This document shows positions 1 to 10,600 of a DNA stretch of 57,447 nucleotides, in pieces. Source of the DNA: Pelagophyceae sp. CCMP2097. Lineage: Eukaryota; Sar; Pelagophyceae. Numbering within the stretch: the stretch's first letter is position 1; each line of letters starts with the position of its first letter. A model generated the notes under the pieces. That model was not told the DNA's origin. It did no database searches and saw nothing but the letters and a program-made list of their open reading frames with translations. A program made the position numbers and the translations under genes. Where the stretch lies: positions 9,688 to 67,134 of the forward strand of contig MU657194.1 of the NCBI GenBank assembly GCA_026770575.1, written 5' to 3'.

Positions 1-621
1 AAAACGTCACTCAATAATTTAAATACAGCAATTTCATGTGAAAATTAAGAGATTTGACTCTATTTCATGTGAAAATCAAGGTTATTGGCTCCATTTCAGT
101 TGAAATGGAGCCCAGAATCTACGATTTTCGGCGGGAAGTCGGAATTTTTGGTGTGCACAAACTGCGAGGGTTAACAGTGGGATTTTCGTACTTTTTGATT
201 TTCCCGCTTTTTGTTTTCGTACTTCGATTTTTGGCCGGGGTTAATGGACTTTTGGGAAGTTGGCTGGGTACCCGGGGACTTTTGGGAGGGTGAAAACCCA
301 CCTGATCCAAGAAAGCAGCCGAGACTGCGCATCGAGGGGCGGCTGTTGACATGAAAATATGACACCATCTGTCACTGACGTATGCCCTCCCAAAAGGACT
401 TTTTTGGGGGGAGGGTGAGGGTTTTAATTTATACCCCGGGGACCTTTTTGGGACTGATCTCAAGAGTAGGAATCTTCCGAGTAGCCACCATCCAGTACCA
501 TCACGACCACGAGCCGCGCCAGGTGCTCGTGCCACTCTCCGAATGCGGGTGAGGCATGAGAGCGTTCTTAGATCCCGTCATGCAAGGTGGGCCTCTTTAT
601 GTGGGGTTCTTCTTCTATTAT
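1..621. other. Gene-free flank, AT-rich at its left end
   Basis: No reading frame here has the strong G/C third-position bias seen in the real genes. The first 120 bases are AT-rich and contain the words ATTTCATGTGAAAAT and TTTCATGTGAAAATC about 40 bases apart. Related AT-rich words occur near 7240-7260. A run of G and T with GGGACTTTTGGGA-type words lies at 245-290 and 395-455. I see no gene, tRNA or recognisable transposase fragment. Confidence 0.5.
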
Positions 622-1338
622 GTGACGAGCCACAATGAAATGAGCACACCCCAGGTCACGAGATCATGCCCGTGAAGTCGCTCGGTCGCTCCGTGAGGCC
701 TCCTGCGACAGTGGCTCGGTCGCTCGCTCGCAGAGGCGCCACCTAAGCGATTTTGTCTCTGCCGTCGCTCGCTCGCTCTTGGTATAGAGCGATCGGTTTT
801 GGTCCATCAAAGTCGCTCGCTCGCTCCCACCTCGCTCGTTTGATTGGTAGCTTCGGAGCGTGCAGAGGCGCGTGTCCTGTTCGTCGTGGCGGGTGGATCT
901 TGATGAAATTCGGACGCTAGTACCTCCCGTTAGGGAAAGCACCGTAGAATCTCTTCGGCAAGATCTTCAAATGTGCATTGCCTGTGTCATCGGGAGGTCG
1001 GTCTCTTGCACGATATCGATGTGCTGTGTCTCGCCAAATGTCGTCGGAAATGACGGGATTTAACCTTGAGCAAGGACCTATATTATCTTGAGCCGGATGA
1101 AACACCCCCGATTTGTCTCGGAAGAGTCCGAATCGAGGGTACATCACGAGGTGCCTACACAGTATTTTCCGACATCAAAAGTCGCTCGCTCGCTCCGCTC
1201 CGGATTTTCCCAAAAACCCGTATTACCGCAAGTCGCTCGCTCGCGCCGGGCCTTCGAGAGCGACCCGGCCGAAGTCGCTCGCTCGCTCTCACCACATCTC
1301 GTGACCTGGGGTGTGCTCATTTCATTGTGGCTCGTCAC
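622..1338. mobile_element. Foldback / inverted-repeat element with perfect 43-bp arms
   Basis: Bases 622-664 and 1296-1338 are exact reverse complements over all 43 positions (outer end GTGACGAGCC, inner end CACGAGAT). They flank 631 bases of non-coding sequence filled with GTCGCTCGCTCGCTC-type repeats. The flanks share only TAT (left flank ends TTAT, right flank begins TAT), so a target-site duplication is not clear. No transposase frame lies inside. A non-autonomous DNA transposon or foldback element fits best. Two copies of an unrelated dispersed repeat in opposite orientation would also explain it. Confidence 0.6.
673..1290. repeat. Interspersed AAGTCGCTCGCTCGCTC motif cluster
   Basis: At least six copies of a 15-17 bp word close to AAGTCGCTCGCTCGCTC occur near 673, 764, 810, 1181, 1232 and 1273, separated by 30-350 bases of unrelated sequence. 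The spacing is irregular and the copies sit inside the foldback element, so this is neither a simple tandem array nor a CRISPR array. I did not see the word in the intergenic regions further right. Confidence 0.6.
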
Positions 1339-1970
1339 TATGGGTAAGGATGAACGGTAGGAATAGATTAATCTTTTCGACATTTGCAGTATTTCAAGGG
1401 GGCGATATTTCCGACGACATTTGCACCGAGATCGACGACAAACGACCGACTTGGACCGCTCTGGAGCCTCAAACCAAGGCATCAGAATTTTAACTCGGGG
1501 GTTAATCCGTCATCAGGGGACTTTAAGGGAGATTCCGACGACATTTGCGGCTTGCGGCTTTTGCGGCCGACTTTTCCACCGACTTTTGCGATGGAATTCT
1601 CGACTTCGCGACGATAATGGCATTCGACATTTGCAGTCGCGCCTTGCCTTGCATGATCTTTTAGCGAATTATAACCTCGCCCCGTCGTGACCGAAGCGGC
1701 ACTCGCGGCGTTCCAGGCCGTGCCTCGAGGACTCCTCTCCACCGCTTGTTGGGGACTCCCCTGCGGGCCGTTTAGCCGGTCGCATCCACCCCGACGCGCT
1801 ATGGGAAGGGGCAGAAGACGATAGGTGTTGTTGTTGCTGTTGCCAGCGCCAAGCGACTAGGAATTCCTAAACCGTTCATCCTTAATTATGGGGTTCGCTT
1901 CGGCTTTTGCGTGTCGGACGTGGCGCGTCCCGGCCGGCCGTTTGAGCTCGGGCGGCTCCGCGTAACTTGG
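1339..1970. other. Gene-free stretch with four CGACATTTGC words
   Basis: CGACATTTGC occurs at 1378, 1415, 1539 and 1625. The outer two share the longer form TTCGACATTTGCAGT, and the middle two share CCGACGACATTTGC. Between them are poorly coding, mixed-composition sequences. No gene is supported. The words could be remnants of a dispersed repeat or binding sites. I cannot tell which. Confidence 0.4.
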
Positions 1971-2717
1971 TCATTGGATGAGGTCCTTGGAGGAATTTTG
2001 GAGGAGGTGATTTGAGGAGGAAGATGCCTTGGGGGACTGAAGAGCGCGGTTGATCACGTGCGCGGCCTGGGAACAGACGCGGCCCGTGGCGCCGACGCTC
2101 TGCAGTGAGGCCGTCAGGCCGCTGTCCTTCATCTTGCGGCCCACGCCACCGCCGTAGAGCCACTCGACGCTCATCAAGTACGCCGCGGGGGAACCCTTGA
2201 CGATGCCGCCCGCGCCAAAGCCCATGGGCCGCACGAACGCCTCGGGCGCCCGGTCGGTGAGCGTCAAACACGAACCGTGTGCGAGTCGCTCATCCTGGCG
2301 GGCGAACGAGAACGCGCAGGATTTGTGGGCTGCCCGCGGCGCAGGCCGTGCAGCTGCGCCGAAGGCGTCGAGATGCCGGTCGACGAGGCGGACGACGAGG
2401 ACGACGAAGAGCACCTGAGCCGCCGTATGGGGCCCCATATGGAGCCCCATACCCCATGTTGGGTAGGCTGGACCCCATAAGCCAATACCCCACGCGGCGG
2501 CCTTGAAGAGTACGACGAGGCTGACGACGCGGATGACGAAGAGTACGACGAAGCGGACGAGGAGGACGACGAGGCGGACGAGGAGGACGACGAAGAGGAC
2601 GACGAGGCGGACGAGGAGGCAGACGAGGCCGACTTGGACGACGAGAAGGACTAGCGGCCGCGGCCCCGGCGCGAAGAAGGGCGGCGTCGCCAACGGCGCC
2701 GGTGCAAGCGCGCTCAT
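1971..2717 (-). CDS. IFI6/IFI27 (ISG12)-like small membrane protein
   Basis: One open frame of 248 residues from a true ATG at 2717. The C-terminal third has strong coding bias and a pattern typical of the Ifi-6-16 family: a GFGAGGIVKGS block, MS, GGGV, then LTASLQSVGATG. Members of this family are small hydrophobic proteins of mitochondria or the endoplasmic reticulum. The N-terminal half is an unusual Leu/Val run with Arg about every eight residues, encoded by a GAC/GAG-type repeat read on the opposite strand. An 86-nt segment (2416-2501) starts GTATTGG and ends CTCAG, so it could be an intron, but it is also open in frame. The family call rests on the C-terminal motif. The N-terminus is uncertain. 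Confidence 0.5.
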   Translation of the reverse strand: MSALAPAPLATPPFFAPGPRPLVLLVVQVGLVCLLVRLVVLFVVLLVRLVVLLVRFVVLFVIRVVSLVVLFKAAAWGIGLWGPAYPTWGMGLHMGPHTAAQVLFVVLVVRLVDRHLDAFGAAARPAPRAAHKSCAFSFARQDERLAHGSCLTLTDRAPEAFVRPMGFGAGGIVKGSPAAYLMSVEWLYGGGVGRKMKDSGLTASLQSVGATGRVCSQAAHVINRALQSPKASSSSNHLLQNSSKDLIQ

Positions 2718-2774
2718 CGTCTAACCTCCCACGATCCGACCTGGATCGATTGGTTCCGGCTGAAGTCCCTTTTG

Positions 2775-2815
2775 TGTGTCAGACACTCGGCAGCTTCCTG
2801 TGTCGGACACTCGGC
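2775..2815. promoter_or_regulatory. Paired TGTCnGACA palindromic sites
   Basis: A 17-bp word TGTGTCRGACACTCGGC occurs twice, at 2775-2791 and 2799-2815, offset by 24 bp. Each copy contains the 9-bp palindrome TGTC-N-GACA. They lie about 60-100 bp upstream of the ATG of the minus-strand IFI6-like gene. This is the arrangement expected of a tandem transcription-factor site. No factor can be named. Confidence 0.35.
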
Positions 2816-2876
2816 TTCTTTGGTGATATCAGTGACTTTCGGCCTGAGTAGACTTATCTGTCTACATAGGGTCGTA

Positions 2877-2895
2877 GGGCTCTATATAAAGCCCC
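2877..2895. promoter_or_regulatory. Near-palindromic TATA element
   Basis: GGGCTCTATATAAAGCCCC is almost its own reverse complement and carries TATATAAA. It lies about 165 bp upstream of the ATG of the minus-strand gene ending at 1971. Because it is symmetrical it could serve either strand. The following bases up to 3164 contain no gene I can support. Confidence 0.35.
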
Positions 2896-3164
2896 TACGC
2901 GGGCAGCTCATCCGAAGGGCAATCGCCGGTCTCGCAGAGCAGGACTAGGGTGAGGACTGGCACTAAGGAGTCAATCGTGGAATATCAAAACGTCGTTCCG
3001 AGCCGCGGGGCGTCGACCGCGAAGGAAGAGAGCGTCTACGGCGGCACAGTTCCGCGTCGACTCGATGGGGGCTTCGGGAGCCCTCGTCGCCCTTCGCAGG
3101 CCCGCTTCTCGAGCCGGGGAATTGGAAAGTCGTTAGGAGCTTTGCGCCACAGTAACGCGGCGCC

Positions 3165-4483
3165 TCATTCCCTCGCGCTGTGGGCGAATGCCCGGGCGTG
3201 CGCGCGCGCCTCTGCGAGGCGGTCGCGGTCGGCCTCGAGCTGCTTGGTCTGCGCGGGCACGCCGAGGCGCTTGAACGCGTTCCAGACGGCGGCAGCGCGC
3301 TTCGCCGCCGGGGTTTGCAAAGTAACGTCGTCAAACGCGGCCCCCGCGTCGCACGCCGCGCGGCAGGCCACGATTTGCGCCTCGAGCCCCGCGCGCGACA
3401 CGGCGCGCCGCGCGTCGCCGCGCGGCCGCGCGCCGGGTGCGGAGCCGCGCTTCTCCGCGGCAGCCTCGATGGCGCCCGCCTACGCAACGGGTCGCGGCGC
3501 GGTGCGACGCCGCTCGCTCGCCATCGCTCGCGTCCAATAGAGGGCTCTCCCCGTTCCTCGCCCACTCACGATTCGGCCGGCGGCGTCTTGGAACGGCTCG
3601 AGGACTTTGAGCATGTCGACTTTCATCAGCTGCGCCTCGGTGGCATCCACCGCATCAAAAGCCCCGTTTGCGACGGCGACGACCACCGCCCCAGCGAAGA
3701 AGTCGTCGTCTCCTGCTGCGGGCGGCTGCAGGCCCAGGGCGGCGCGCCGCTGCCGGAGCTGGTCCAGATATAAGAGCTCGAAGCGGAGGTACTGCCCCCA
3801 GAGGCCTCTGGAGGTGCGGTTGAAGCGCAGGCCGCGCTGCAGCATGCGCCGCGCGCCGCGCGCCGAAGCGTTCTCGACCCATTCCCACTGCGCGGCGCGG
3901 ACCCAGAGCGCGGCGTCGTCCGCGTGCAGCTCCAGCGCCCGCGCGTACAGCTTCCCGACGAGCTTCTTCGAACGCTGCTTCCGCGCAAACTCAATGTACT
4001 CCAGCCAGAGCCTAGAGGGACGCGCATAACTCGGAGGCCGCCACGTGTGTCCCGCGGCGCCTCCACCGCCGCGGAAGGCTCACCCGACGTCGTTGGCGAA
4101 GCGCCGCAGCGCCTTTTCGTACAAGGCGCAGACCTGCTTGAGCCCCCATGAGTCGCCGGGCCCGCGCTGCACGGCGGTGCCGGTGGCGGCTTGCTTGCCC
4201 TGGCGGAGTTTGCGGAGCTTCTCCAGCCGGAGCTCGTACACAATCGCGCGCAGCCAGTCCGCGCGCGTCGCGCCGGCCTTGCACGTCGCGCGGTCCAGCC
4301 GCTCCCTGCAAGCGCCGCGCGTCGGACAACCCGCGCAGCGCGGCGGCAGGATGCTCGTCCGACGAGCCCTGGGAGCCTGGACACCGAAACGAACCTCTTG
4401 GCGACGACGGACCGGGCCTCTGCCGGCGTCAGGAGCTCGCGCTCCACGAGGTCCGCGACCGCCGCCTCTCCTTGCTCGTCCAT
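3165..4483 (-). CDS. UTP6: UTP6-like U3 snoRNP (SSU processome) HAT-repeat protein
   Basis: Spliced model on the minus strand: 4483-4395, 4305-4084, 4011-3570, 3479-3165; introns of 89, 72 and 90 nt with matching phases; 355 residues. The N-terminus (VERELLTPAEARSVVAKR) matches the start of UTP6, followed by DWLRAIVYELRLEKLRKLR, then DVGLWLEYIEFARKQRSKK and RGLRFNRTSRGLW, which are the half-a-TPR (HAT) helices of the family. UTP6 is a subunit of the 90S pre-ribosome that acts in 18S rRNA maturation in the nucleolus. The product is shorter than the yeast (about 440) and human (about 600) proteins. The start is the first ATG in frame. It is divergent from the TM9SF gene, 140 bp away. Confidence 0.8.
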
Positions 4484-4623
4484 GGCCCTTCGGTCGGCGT
4501 CTCGAAGCAATCGCCCAAGATTCAGTGGCTCGAAGCTTGTATCAAATCTTGAGCACCGCGACGATTAATCGAAGGAAAGCGGAACTTGTGGCTTGGCGGG
4601 CTATGCGCGCGGGCGTCTGAGCG

Positions 4624-6995
4624 ATGAAGGTCTTCTTGCTGGCGTGCATCGCCGTCGCGCGGGCGTTCTACCTGCCCGGCGTCGCGCCGCGCACCTTCCG
4701 TTATGGGGACAAAGTCGAACTCAAGGTGCTTGCCCACAACACCCGCTGAAGGCCCGGGGCCGGGGCGCCTTTCGGCTCCGGAAGGCGCGACCGCAAACCC
4801 CGCAGGTGAACAAGCTGACGAGCGTGCACACGCAGATCCCCTATGATTATTACTCTATGAAGTTTTGCAAGCCACACGGAGGTATCAAGCAGGTGAGAAA
4901 ATTCGCCGGGCGCGCGCCGGCGAGGGACGTACGGCGTGCCGAGGGCCGCGCAACCCGGCAGTCTGCCGGGCCCGCCCGCCCCGGCAGTGTGCCGGGCGCG
5001 CCCGCCCGACGCGCCTTTTCGGGTTTTTCCGCGGCCCGGGCAGCCGTGAAGTAGGCCAACGAAAACCTGGGCGAGTTCCTCTCCGGCGACCTCATCGAGA
5101 ACTCGCCGTATCAGCTCCACATGGAGCAGGACCAGTTCTGCAAGATTCTGTGCCAAGTGGACTTGAAGGCGGCGGACGTGCGTTGCTCGCCGGCCGCGGG
5201 GCGACTTTGGGCGGGCGGAAACGGGCCCTTGCAAAGGGCCGCTTGGAAAGCGTCTTTTGGTGTCGCCGGGTGGTCGCCGGACGGAGTCCCTTTAGGTCGC
5301 TTCGCTCAAGTCCATTATCAAAGACGAGTATCACAACAATTGGATTATTGACAACCTCCCCGCCGCTTCCATCGTGGACAGCGAGCAGTACATCATCACG
5401 GCCTACGCCGGCGGCTTCCCCGTCGGGTTCCAGGACCACAAGGCGTCGTATGTTTTCAATCACGTGAACATCATCGTAGAGTACCATCCGCTCGACGACG
5501 GTTCCCGCGTCGTCGGGTTCTACGTCGAGCCCTTTACCGTGAAGCACAAGTTCAAGGACGATAAAGTGTGGGACGGCAACGACGCGTCCACCGCGCCGCC
5601 GCTGGAGACGTGCGACGGGGTGGGGCCCATGGTCTACGAGGCCATCGGGACCAAGCAAGACGTGGTCGAGGGGCCTCTGCTCTTCACGTACGACGTTTTG
5701 TGGCGGTCCTCCAACGTCAAGTGGGCCTCGAGGTGGGACATTTACTTGTCGATGGACAATGCCATTCCTGACAAGATCCACTGGTTCAGTATTGTCAACT
5801 CTTTACTGATTGTCCTCTTCCTCTCCGTGATGGTCGCCATGATCCTCGTACGCAACCTGCACCGCGATATTCTGCGCTACAACCGCGTTCTGTCGGACGA
5901 GGAAAAGGCCGAGGAGCGCGACGAGTCCGGGTGGAAGCTCGTCCACGCAGACGTCTTCCGGCCCCCGGCGACGGCCCCGATGCTCTTCTGCGTCTGCGCC
6001 GGTACGGGCGTCCAGGTCCTGCTCTGCACGGCCATCTCCATCGCCTTTGCCGCGGCTGGGTTCCTCTCGCCCGCGAACCGCGGCTCGCTGGCGACGGCAG
6101 TCCTCGTGCTCTTCGGCCTCATGGGCTCAGCGGCGGGCTACGCGTCGGCGCGCCTGTACAAGACGTTTAAGGGCCGGCAGTGGCAGCGGTGCACGCTGGC
6201 AACGGCGCTGCTCTACCCCGGCTTGTGCTTTGCCACGTTCCTCTGCTTTGATGTCATTCTGGCCGCGTACAAGTCGACGGGCGCCGTGCCCGCGCGGTCG
6301 CTGCTCTCGCTCTTGGCGCTGTGGTTTGGGGTCTCGCTGCCTTTGGTGTTCATCGGGGCGTACTTTGGCTACAAGGCCGAGCCCTTGGCGTACCCTGTCA
6401 TCACGTCCAACATCCCGCGCGAGATCCCGGCGCCGCAGCCCTGGTACCTCTCGCCCATGTTCACGACCGCCGTGGGAGGCATCCTGCCGTGAGCACACCG
6501 GCGCCGCTTTCAAACGCTTTGAGGCAAACGCGGGCGCCGGGGCCGCCGGGGTCCTCTGCACCGGGGCCGCCGGCGCTCGCCTGTCAACCTTTGCTTAGGT
6601 TCGGGGCGTGCTTCGTGGAGCTGTTCTTCATCCTGAGCTCTCTGTGGATGGACCAATATTATTACGTCTTTGGCTTCACGGGCCTCGTCTTCGCCATCCT
6701 AGTCGTGACGTGCTGCGAGATCTCCATCGTGTTGTGCTACTTTCAGCTCTGCGCGGAGGACTACCGCTGGTGGTGGCGGTCCTACCTCGCCTCTGGGTCT
6801 ACGGCGCTGTACGTGCTGCTCTACTCGTGCGTCTACTTTTGCAGGCTGGAGGCGGACCAGTGGTTCACCTACGCCCTCTACTTTGGCTACATGGGCCTGG
6901 TCTGCATGGGGTTGTTCGTCCTCACGGGCAGCTGCGGCTTCTTCGCCTGTCTGTGGTTCACGCGCAAGATCTACGCCTCGATCAAGGTCGACTAA
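4624..6995 (+). CDS. TM9SF: Transmembrane 9 superfamily protein (nonaspanin)
   Basis: Exons 4624-4725, 4806-4892, 5055-5177, 5296-6488 and 6599-6995; all phases agree; 633 residues, the usual family length. It begins with a signal peptide (MKVFLLACIAVARA), has the long lumenal domain with the IPYDYYSMKFC block, then nine predicted membrane segments. The last exon carries VTCCEISIVLCYFQLCAEDY and RWWWRS, which are diagnostic. The C-terminus ends KVD, the K-x-D signal known in this family for COPI binding and Golgi retention. TM9SF proteins act in endosome/Golgi membrane protein sorting. The intron at 4893-5054 contains a GCCGGGC-rich run. Confidence 0.93.
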
Positions 6996-7679
6996 ACAGT
7001 CGACTGTCAATGCCGACCAACGGGCGACGGCGACGAGGAAACGAGCACGCCGAAAAGGCGCCGGGCCTCGGAGGGCCACGCGGGACCCCGCCGGGCGCAC
7101 GACCATAGGGTGCCGCGCGCCCCGCACGCCGTTCCGCGCAACGCACATAATCCAAACCATGCGATTACAGTTTTCAGTCTTCACTCTGCAAATTTCATAT
7201 TAACTGTCAATTTTGTGGTAAATTTCGTCGTGAAACTCGAGAATTTCCATGTGAAGTCTTTCGTGAGTCCATTGAATGGACATCCACCGCGTGACATGCG
7301 CGTTAGGCATGAGAATTTTAATTATTTATACTTCAGAAAGCGACATTGAGTGCAAAGTTACTTCTCTATGCAGATCGCGGCGCTCGCAGAGTCAATTGTC
7401 GCACTTGCGAGATCCGCGCGGGCTACAAGCCCGTCACAACGTCGACATTTCCAAGGACCCGCCCCGCTCGGCCCGCAAGCGTGAAAAGAGTCCACCCTAT
7501 TTTTTCCGTGCTTCTGGCAATTGTTGCTTCTGGCTCGAATTTTTTTGACTGGTTGCTTCGAAGTTAGGAATTGTTCCCTGTAGACATCGGCCTAAATTCC
7601 GAATAAACCACTGAAACCGCCTCGGTTGTGGTCTCTTGGGGGCTCGAGCCGGTGCGTGGCCCCGCGGCGGTGACGTCGC
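6996..7679. other. Intergenic region, partly AT-rich
   Basis: This 684-bp spacer contains no frame with coding bias. Bases 7140-7350 are AT-rich compared with the surroundings and include AATTTCCATGTGAAG-type words resembling the left end of the window. It must hold the 3' end of the TM9SF gene and the promoter of the histidine kinase gene. No TATA box is obvious close to 7680. Confidence 0.4.
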
Positions 7680-10600
7680 ATGGCCCGCCTTTGGGGCCTG
7701 CTCGGCGCCGTGGCGGTGCTGCCGTGGGCGCAGCCGGCGCAGGGCGCGAGCCTTCAGCGGCTCAAGTTTTACGACGCTTGCACCGAGAACCCCGCCGCCT
7801 TTGCAAACGCCACGGTGCGCCGGCGCCGCCGCGGTCCCCGCGGCCGAGAAGTGGGACGCCGAGGCGGCGGCGCGCCCGCAGTGCCGCCGTAGGTCCGCTT
7901 CGTCACGAGCCGAGCGGCGTGCTCGCACCGGAGACTCGAGGATTTTTTCGGCGCCGCTGTCGTCGTCGTCGAAGACGTCGACCGGCGGCCATGCGCCATA
8001 GAGATCATCTACGCGAGGCTCCTGCGCGACGGCGCCAAAGCCGTGAGTCGGCCGAGCCGGCGGCGGGCTTCTGATGGGCCCGCACGCAGCCAGTCGCCGC
8101 GGCTATAGCCCGTCGCGGACACCCTTTTGCGCAGGTGCTGCTGGCGCGCGGCGACGGCGTCCGCGCCGGCGCGCTGTACAACGTCCACGACGGCTCGCGC
8201 GGCCTCGCGACGCGGCACTGGGGCGTGCCCTGCGCAGAGGTCTCCGGGCGCGCACTCCACCGGCTCCGGGCGACGAAGCAAGTCGCGCCGGGGACGTTTG
8301 CCTGCGACGGCAAAGGCCACAGGTCAGTGAACCCGTTTTGAACGCCCCCCCGCCTTTCTGCGACGCGTGCGGCAGGCGCGCGTGGCGGCGCACATACGGC
8401 GGCGCGGCGTGGCTGGCGCTGAACCGCATCATCGTGGCCATCCTGGCGGCGCTGGTGTGCTTTCGCGCTGGGCAGCACGCGCACCGGTGCGCCAAGCGGC
8501 GTTCGGCGCGCGACGCGGCGGCCAATGGCTTTGAGGCCGCGGCGTCGTGCGAGGAACTCGTGGCGCGCGTCGAGTTCTTGGCCGCGGGCGCTTTGGCGCC
8601 GCTACTGGCCGTGGGGTTGTGGGGCGCGACGCCGTCGCTGGCCTTTGCGGGCACGGCGCTGACTTTGACTTTGTTCCAGTGCGCGTCCGCGTTCACTTTG
8701 ACGATCCTCGTCCTCGACCGCTCCGCCGCGCTGCAGGCGTCGCTGCTCTCCTTTGTGCCCGTGCACAAGGCCTGGGCGGGCCTGCCGCGGCGCGCGCCGT
8801 CGTCGTGCGTCGCGTTCGCCGCGGCGGCGCCAGACGTAATCGTCACCGTCCTCCACGCTTTGCACTACCTCCCGGAGCAGGCGGTAATCGCCTCGCTCAT
8901 AGTTTACGCCGCGGCCGAGTTTGTTGCGGCGCACGCCGTCGTCTACGCTACACTAGTAGCGCAATCCGGCAGCCTCCAAGACGTGACGTGGGAGAGCCTG
9001 CGCTGGCCCTACGCCGCTCTGGCCTTTGCGGCGTGGCTGAAAGTCGCCGGGTCGGCGGCGTTGTTGGCCGATTCGTCGCCGGACGGTCGCTTGGCCGCGC
9101 TCTTCGTCTACGTCTGCGGCCGGCTCCTCGCCTCGCTCGCAAAAGTCGACTGGTGCGCATTCGACCCTGAGCGCCCGGCGCCGTACCGTGCGCATAGGTA
9201 CGGCGCGGCGCCGCAGCGGCGAAGGTCGCTGAGCGTGTTGCCGAAAATGTCTGCAACAGTCGAGAGCCAAGTCGAGTCTCCAACGGCTGTCGTCACCCTC
9301 GAGCTCCCCTCGGCCCACCTCGACGACTTCGAGCGGTGAGCCTTTCGCCTCGCCGCCTTTGCGCCTCGCCTCACCTCGCCTTGCGCCGCCTTTGCCCCAC
9401 GATTTTTTGCGAGGTCGGACACGACGTCTTTAACCGCCACGCCCAAGACGACGCCCTCGTCGCTGGCGGTGCCCGCGTGTTTACCGGCGCCGCGCGGGGT
9501 GCCGCAGTCAGCGTCGGTGCCGCCGCGGTCCGCACCGCCGGTCCGCGCCGTGCCGCCTCGAGCGCAGCGATCGCCTCTAAGAGAGATTGATAGCATCTCG
9601 GAAGCCAAGTCGCAGCACGACTTGCTCCAGGCCGCCTCCGACGCCACCCGCGACGCGGCGAACCCGGAGTGGAGCGTGCCTCCCGCGACGGCACCTCTCG
9701 CCGTGCGGCCCCCGATGACTCGAAACATCTCGGCGATCAACCTCCCGCGAGGGTTGCTGCGCCGGCCGCCGCTGACGCGCAACATCTCGAGCATGCAGGT
9801 GCAGATCCCGCGCATCTTAGCAAAGGCCAGCCCGGCCAGCTCCCCCGTGGCCGCGCCGCCGCTGCGGCTCCGGGCGGCGTCGGACGCGGGCGCGACCATG
9901 CTCGGTGCGTCCTTTGGCGAGTCGAACATGCCGAAACACGCCTTTTAGGCGCGGCGATGCGGCACATCGAGTACACTAAGCACGCTTCCCGGATGGCGAT
10001 GGATTCGTTCGACGCGGCATTCTTTGTGTTGGACGTGGCGACTGGGTGCCGGAAATGGAGCACGGCTTCGCGAGGGCACTGGTCCGCCTCGGACGCGCTC
10101 CTTGCCAGGACGGCACCGGTGGAGAACCTGCTGACGTCGCAAGCCCGGCCGGAACTGTCTTTAGAAGGCTGGAAGCACCGGGCCGTCGGATCTCGTCTAG
10201 TGGTCCACAAGCTGGACTGGTCAAACGCCATGGGGACCAACGGCTTGGCGCCGAACTTTGAAGGGAAATGCACGCGCAAGTATTATAGAGCAACTCTGGA
10301 AAAGATTACCGCATCGGAGATCTTGGTCACTCTGCACGACATCAGCGTGGCGATCAACGAACGTTCCCGCGAGGTCAACGTCATCACCGACGACTACAAG
10401 CGAGACCAGGAGGCTCGGGAGAGGCGCGCGGAGTCGCAGATGCGGGCTTATGTCCATCACGATATCGGGAATTTGTTGATGGGCTTGTGTGGGATCCAGC
10501 TCATGATCGTAGACGCCAAAGCAGCCGGCTTGGCGCCCGACGACGACGTCCTCTCCTTGTTCGACGTCCATTTGCAGACAGGCCGGGAGATGCTGGACTC

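Noticed and set aside
673..1290. Possible CRISPR array from the regular-looking GCTC repeats
   Set aside because: Repeat copies vary in length and spacing, spacers are not uniform, and the DNA is eukaryotic.
2503..2724. Plus-strand Lys/Arg/Thr-rich and Asp/Glu-rich frames over the GAC/GAG repeat
   Set aside because: They are reading-frame shadows of a simple repeat. The minus-strand frame continues into a region with real coding bias and a family motif; the plus-strand frames do not.
8103..8846. Long minus-strand open frame opposite the 7TM exon
   Set aside because: In GC-rich coding DNA the antisense frames often stay open. The plus-strand frame has membrane segments, coding bias and splice junctions that fit.
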